A stretch of DNA of 64,000 nucleotides from assembly GCF_963576545.1 (NCBI RefSeq), contig NC_083655.1, forward strand, positions 20,568,204 to 20,632,203. Reading direction: 5' to 3'. The first letter of the stretch is position 1. The number at the start of each line of letters is the position of its first letter. Shown in pieces: positions 59,800 to 64,000 of the stretch. Source of the DNA: Limanda limanda (taxonomy: Eukaryota > Chordata > Actinopteri > Pleuronectiformes > Pleuronectidae). The position numbers were made by a program, and so were the translations under genes. The notes beneath the pieces were generated by a model. The model ran no database searches. It worked only from the letters and a program-made list of their open reading frames with translations, and was not told where the DNA came from.

Positions 59800-60690
59800 G
59801 ATAACCTTAGTAGGAAAACAATAGTGACATGTTTGTGGTCTATTGTCTGCTCTTACACATGCAAATCAAATATTACCAGAGAGCAACTAATAAGAAGACC
59901 TTAGGGACCTGAGTGCATTGAGAGAAGCATTGCATTTGGGATGGGAAGGATTTATTGTGGAGTAATGAATGACATCAATAACAAATTTGATTTATTCAAT
60001 GAAATTGAAGATGTGTTAACATCTGCCATCAGTCATGCAGAGGCACGTATGAGCATTTCTGACAATTTCCTAGTAATGACTGTGAGAATTAAGATTTTGC
60101 TTTTGGTCCAGTGATTTTTGTTTTGAAAAGTATGAATCATGATGAGGAGCTCTTTTAAAGTAAAATTTGGTCTTGGAATCAATATCAATCAATGCTTATT
60201 ATTTGTTAACTTCTTTATTGGCTTCCAAGTCTGCAGAGGACCAGATTAACCTATTAATAGCAGATGTCCGCACCTGAAAGGATCAGGACGACAAGCAACG
60301 CATACTGCTATGTACACATATGCCGGAGCCACGACTGGTATAGCTTACAGGCTGCTGGACTATCGTCAAGGTTCAATAAAATGAAGAGGTTAGATGACCA
60401 AATAATTGCAAAAGGTTTTGGAATGGATGACGAGAGTGAGGGTCCTTCTTGCCACAGTGGAGGGCAAAGGGGAAAATGGTAGAACTGTGCTGAAGAAGGA
60501 GTGTGAAGGAGCTGGCAGGTGGGCTCGAGGGAGACTGGAGACCAGTGGAGAGTGGCTGGCTTTTGAATGATGAGCTCAGCGGTGAACATAGCAGGTGGAG
60601 AGCCAAGCTGGCTGACAGATAAGCACGGGGTATTCCTGAGGCAGAGGAAAACAGACACTTGTTCAAGCAAAAACGCATGAAGATGAACTC
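59800..60690. other. Single-copy DNA, nothing recognised
   Basis: The overlapping minus-strand frames at 60308-60678 are low-complexity and without motifs. Confidence 0.5.
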
Positions 60691-60692
60691 AT

Positions 60693-61251
60693 GCTGTGTC
60701 TCAAACGGAATACTTCAGTCAGTACACTCACATGTGGCACACAGTTTGGCGTGGTGTGTGAATTTCAACAGGGAAGTGGAGTCCCAAATAAAACAGCTGC
60801 TCAAATGACGATCGCATGTGACCACGACTGTCATAAAATGACAGCTAAATTCTTTGACTTGACTACTATAAACTTTTTTTACGTTGACTATAGTCAGTAT
60901 ATACCCTGAGATATATTAAGTGCTCTTGTTTTTGAAACCTTTTAACCTTCAAACTTATCACCATAGGTTAACACAATAAGTGTGTATACCTTTTTTGAGT
61001 TAAGTAACTTTCTATATCTTGAAGTGTAATTTTAAACTGCATGTATACTGTGGAATTATTTTTGTCTGGTGCTGCCATTATCACTCATATGAAAAATATG
61101 TTTGTGTCTCTCTGCTGCCATTACGTATCAAAGACTTAACATTTTGACTTTGAATGTACCATCCAGATACTTAAAGTGCACTGCTTGTGTCCATGCTTGT
61201 TAGTGTGAACAAACATTCAAAATTGCAAGTGTTTGCAAACTGAGACACAGC
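60693..61251. mobile_element. Inverted-repeat DNA element, about 559 bp
   Basis: gctgtgtctca at 60693-60703 and tgagacacagc at 61241-61251 are perfect 11-bp inverted repeats. Subterminal agtacactcac and agtgcactgcttgtgt blocks add partial symmetry. No transposase frame and no clear target duplication. Confidence 0.6.
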
Positions 61252-61479
61252 GTAATTACAATGTAAAATATATTATGTTGGCTTTACTTTAAATAAACGT
61301 ATAAAAATCATTGCCTCTTGATATAACACAAAATCGTACACTGCTTTCTCAACATGAGGAAATGTTGATGTGTTGTGAGTACTGTTTGGCTGTTTTGTGT
61401 TACTTTCCAGCAAATTCCCTGTCAAACTGATGAAGATGTTTTCGTTCTTTTGTTGTTGACTGCTTGCATGTGTTTTCTT

Positions 61480-61995
61480 AAGTTACAGTGAATCGAGCTC
61501 TCAGGGCCACAGTAAGTATTCCTTTGTCAGGGTTAAAATATGTCTGTGCTGAGTCAAGAGCTCATTTCAGCAACCTATTCCCGTATTTAGCCCAGACACA
61601 TTGTTTGTCTCCGTATCACATTTGACAGACTTGTTTTTTTCATCCCCTTCCCTCTTGTTAATAACAATATGACTTGTATCAGTGGTGCAGTGGGCACCGA
61701 GCAGGATGTCAGTCCACTGTTATTTCCTGAGCAGCGTGCAGGACTGATAAACGGCAGTGATTTGCTGAGTGTTTGACAGTTTGCTTATTTCCCTTTGGCT
61801 CAGAGGGCCCCTCATCAGCTAATTTCAACATGGCAGCTTCAGAAGCGCAAGTCTTTGGGGAAATGTCATTTTTAATTAAATCCCAGGTCCTTTAAGATAA
61901 GCAGTTAGGCGTTAATTTCACCCAGGGTGTGACGTTGTCAGGAACCCAGGAGCATGACGTATGTCTGTCAAGATTAATCATTATGCAAACACCGT
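61480..61995. promoter_or_regulatory. Candidate conserved non-coding block
   Basis: A long complex stretch with TAAT cores (cagctaatttcaacatggca, tttttaattaaatcccaggt, gattaatcattatgcaaac with an octamer-like atgcaaa) and no repeat features. Conservation is unproven. Confidence 0.25.
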
Positions 61996-62784
61996 CCTGT
62001 TTTTCTCTTTCCTCTTGCTCGAAGGAGTCTCTTACTGCCCAGCGAAAAAGTCATCTGAATGGACAAAATGAACAGCCCCTCGTCTTATTCTGTTATTGTG
62101 TATGGCTCTCCTATGTTTTTCATGATGTTAAACGACATTTTTGTAACATTCTAAATGACCAGGCGACATTAAGTAAATCAATGTGAATGAAATGATTTTA
62201 TATAGATAATAAAGATAAACACATGCTGCAGTGTAAAATGCCCTTTATACCCTGAGAACACCTTATGTCCTTCAGACACTTTAAAGCTGCAATAATCATA
62301 GACTGTATATCAAGCCTTTGAAACACACATTTTGCAAACCCCTTCTAATGCACCACATGGGTCGAAAATGCCCTGCGTTCATTTCCTATGGCTTTTGAAA
62401 TGAATACGGGCTCTATAGCTTTGAGATCAATGTATTTTATCATTTGATATTCCAGGTATTCAATAAATATCTTGTTTTTGATTATCAGAAAACAGTTTTT
62501 CTTTTGTATTTCTACATCAATTTTACACGTGGGTCAAAAATGACCTGTACAGTATGTATTCACTATAAAACACCTGTCATAAATTTCACACCGCTGCTTT
62601 AAAACATCTGATGCATGTTCGTCTTATTTTACAACCCATTACTTGTGAGAAAGAGAATTATGTACAATACTAGCTAGTTGACATATTCTTGAGTGCAACA
62701 GGCAGATCTCTTTCTCCCGTGTATCGGTGCCTACTCTTAATCTACAGTGTCGCCTAAAGGAATATAACTGAAACATCACTGCTT

Positions 62785-62947
62785 CTCAGCGGCTGTGGCT
62801 GAGGGGGGAGGGTGGTCCTCCTCCATGCAGAAGTGTCCTTGGTCAAGATACTGAACACCGAATGGTCCCCAAGAAAAAAAAGAGTGCAGCCCATAGATGC
62901 ACTGTTTAAATGTGTGTGTGAATGGATAAATACAGACCATTGAACCT
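62785..62947 (+). repeat. SINE copy
   Basis: gtggctgaggggggagggtg, agtgtccttggtcaagatac, tagatgcactgtttaaatgt and ataaatacagaccattgaac keep the family order. Confidence 0.65.
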
Positions 62948-64000
62948 TCTATCTTACATTTTCAGTTGTTTGTGTTCAGTGGGGTACACAAACAGACAGG
63001 ACACAAACGACAACTAACATGGAGAGATATTACTGTCAGGCATTACAGGGCTCATTGCAGTTCCATAGCTGACCACTGATTAGCAAGACTTGGAATTGTG
63101 TGGCGCTGTGTTGTGCTCAGATGAGTACTTAACATCCATCTGTGTTTTGCGATGACAAACATAAAACTGGCACTGTCTTACAGCTAAATTTTTAAAGACG
63201 TTTTTATTGTAGGGTACTGTGCATGACAATTTTATCCTCAGCATTAAATGCATCGCGTGCAAATGTAATACTTTGCAGCCAATTCAGGTAAATTTAAGAC
63301 AATTTAAAACCTTAATTTCGTTGATTTTAATTTAAGATATTTTAAGGAGCCACGGTAACACTGAACACATCAAGGAAATTGAAAGTCCAGGAGAACAGCA
63401 GGAAACGCAAAAGTATGGGATGCATATTTGATCATTTATACCATATATAATATAATTTATGGTTCAATGACGTTTAAATATTTTCAACAGGCCAATTTTA
63501 AAATACAAAAAAAGAAAAACTATTACAATTATTCAGACATTGGGAATGTTGTGTACACATAAAATCATTTAAAAATTTCAAATTTTTTGATTTAAACGTA
63601 TTTTCATCTAGATGAATTGGCCGTGGCTTTAAAAAATGTCTTGTGGTGCGACTGTTATTTATCTTAAAATTAATAAATTTCATTAATATGTTTACATTTT
63701 TTTATAATTTCTCAATATTATAAAGTCATTAGTAACAAAGTAGTTGCATTTCTTTTGAGTTTTTGAAAATAATGATCCCATATTTTTGTTCTATGATGTC
63801 ACCGTCCCCTTATTACATGTATTTAACAGACTTATTCTTCCGGTAAAGTGAATAAAATTTAAAAAAAATGTTAAAAAATACCATTCATTTAAGCATAGCT
63901 ACAGTAATTCATATTTCGGCCACAGAAATGATAATATTTCACTTTAAATTTAATACAGGTCTTGGTATTATTGTATTTTTTTTTTTTACATAAACCGTTG
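62948..64000. other. Very AT-rich single-copy DNA, nothing recognised
   Basis: Runs of A and T and short chance frames. No gene or repeat signature. Confidence 0.5.

Overview
The window reads as a gene-poor stretch of a vertebrate nuclear genome, most likely a teleost fish. The signs are AT-rich single-copy DNA with no operons or long host reading frames, many long (CA/GT)n and (CT)n microsatellites, a chromodomain-bearing sushi-type LTR retrotransposon, several short terminal-inverted-repeat DNA transposons of kinds common in fish, and a tRNA-derived SINE family on both strands. The species cannot be named from this sequence. I found no host exon, rRNA, tRNA gene or CRISPR array that I would defend.

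The only long intact coding sequence belongs to one LTR retrotransposon at 46923-52497. It has two 539-bp LTRs that differ at 2 positions, a perfect 5-bp target-site duplication (gtact), an intact gag with a CCHC knuckle, and an intact 1179-codon pol (protease, RT, RNase H, integrase, chromodomain) in the -1 frame. Its primer-binding site is complementary to 10 nt at the predicted 5' end of its own transcript, which is the hallmark of self-priming Tf1/sushi elements. It therefore looks young and possibly still mobile.

A second, unrelated Ty3-type element (13452-about 15680) is a 3'-truncated relic: 5' LTR, tRNA-type primer site, open gag, and a pol broken by a stop codon, a frameshift and loss of everything after the RT palm. 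A solo LTR lies at 19506-19834.

The rest, region by region. 1-13.4 kb: mostly single-copy DNA with a hAT-like terminus, a perfect 114-bp tandem duplication, an 80-bp CT tract and Z-DNA-prone GT/GC tracts. 15.7-38 kb: single-copy DNA with a TTAA-flanked inverted-repeat element, SINE copies, MITE remnants and a strong hairpin at 24.4 kb. 38.3-40.3 kb: a hAT-type element with an exact 8-bp target duplication and internal 36-bp tandem repeats, then a second inverted-repeat element. 40.3-46.9 kb: single-copy DNA and a long GT array. 52.5-64 kb: single-copy DNA with further MITE and SINE copies. Four stretches look like possible conserved non-coding elements, but only a genome alignment can decide that. 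Family names below rest on pattern recognition, not on database searches.
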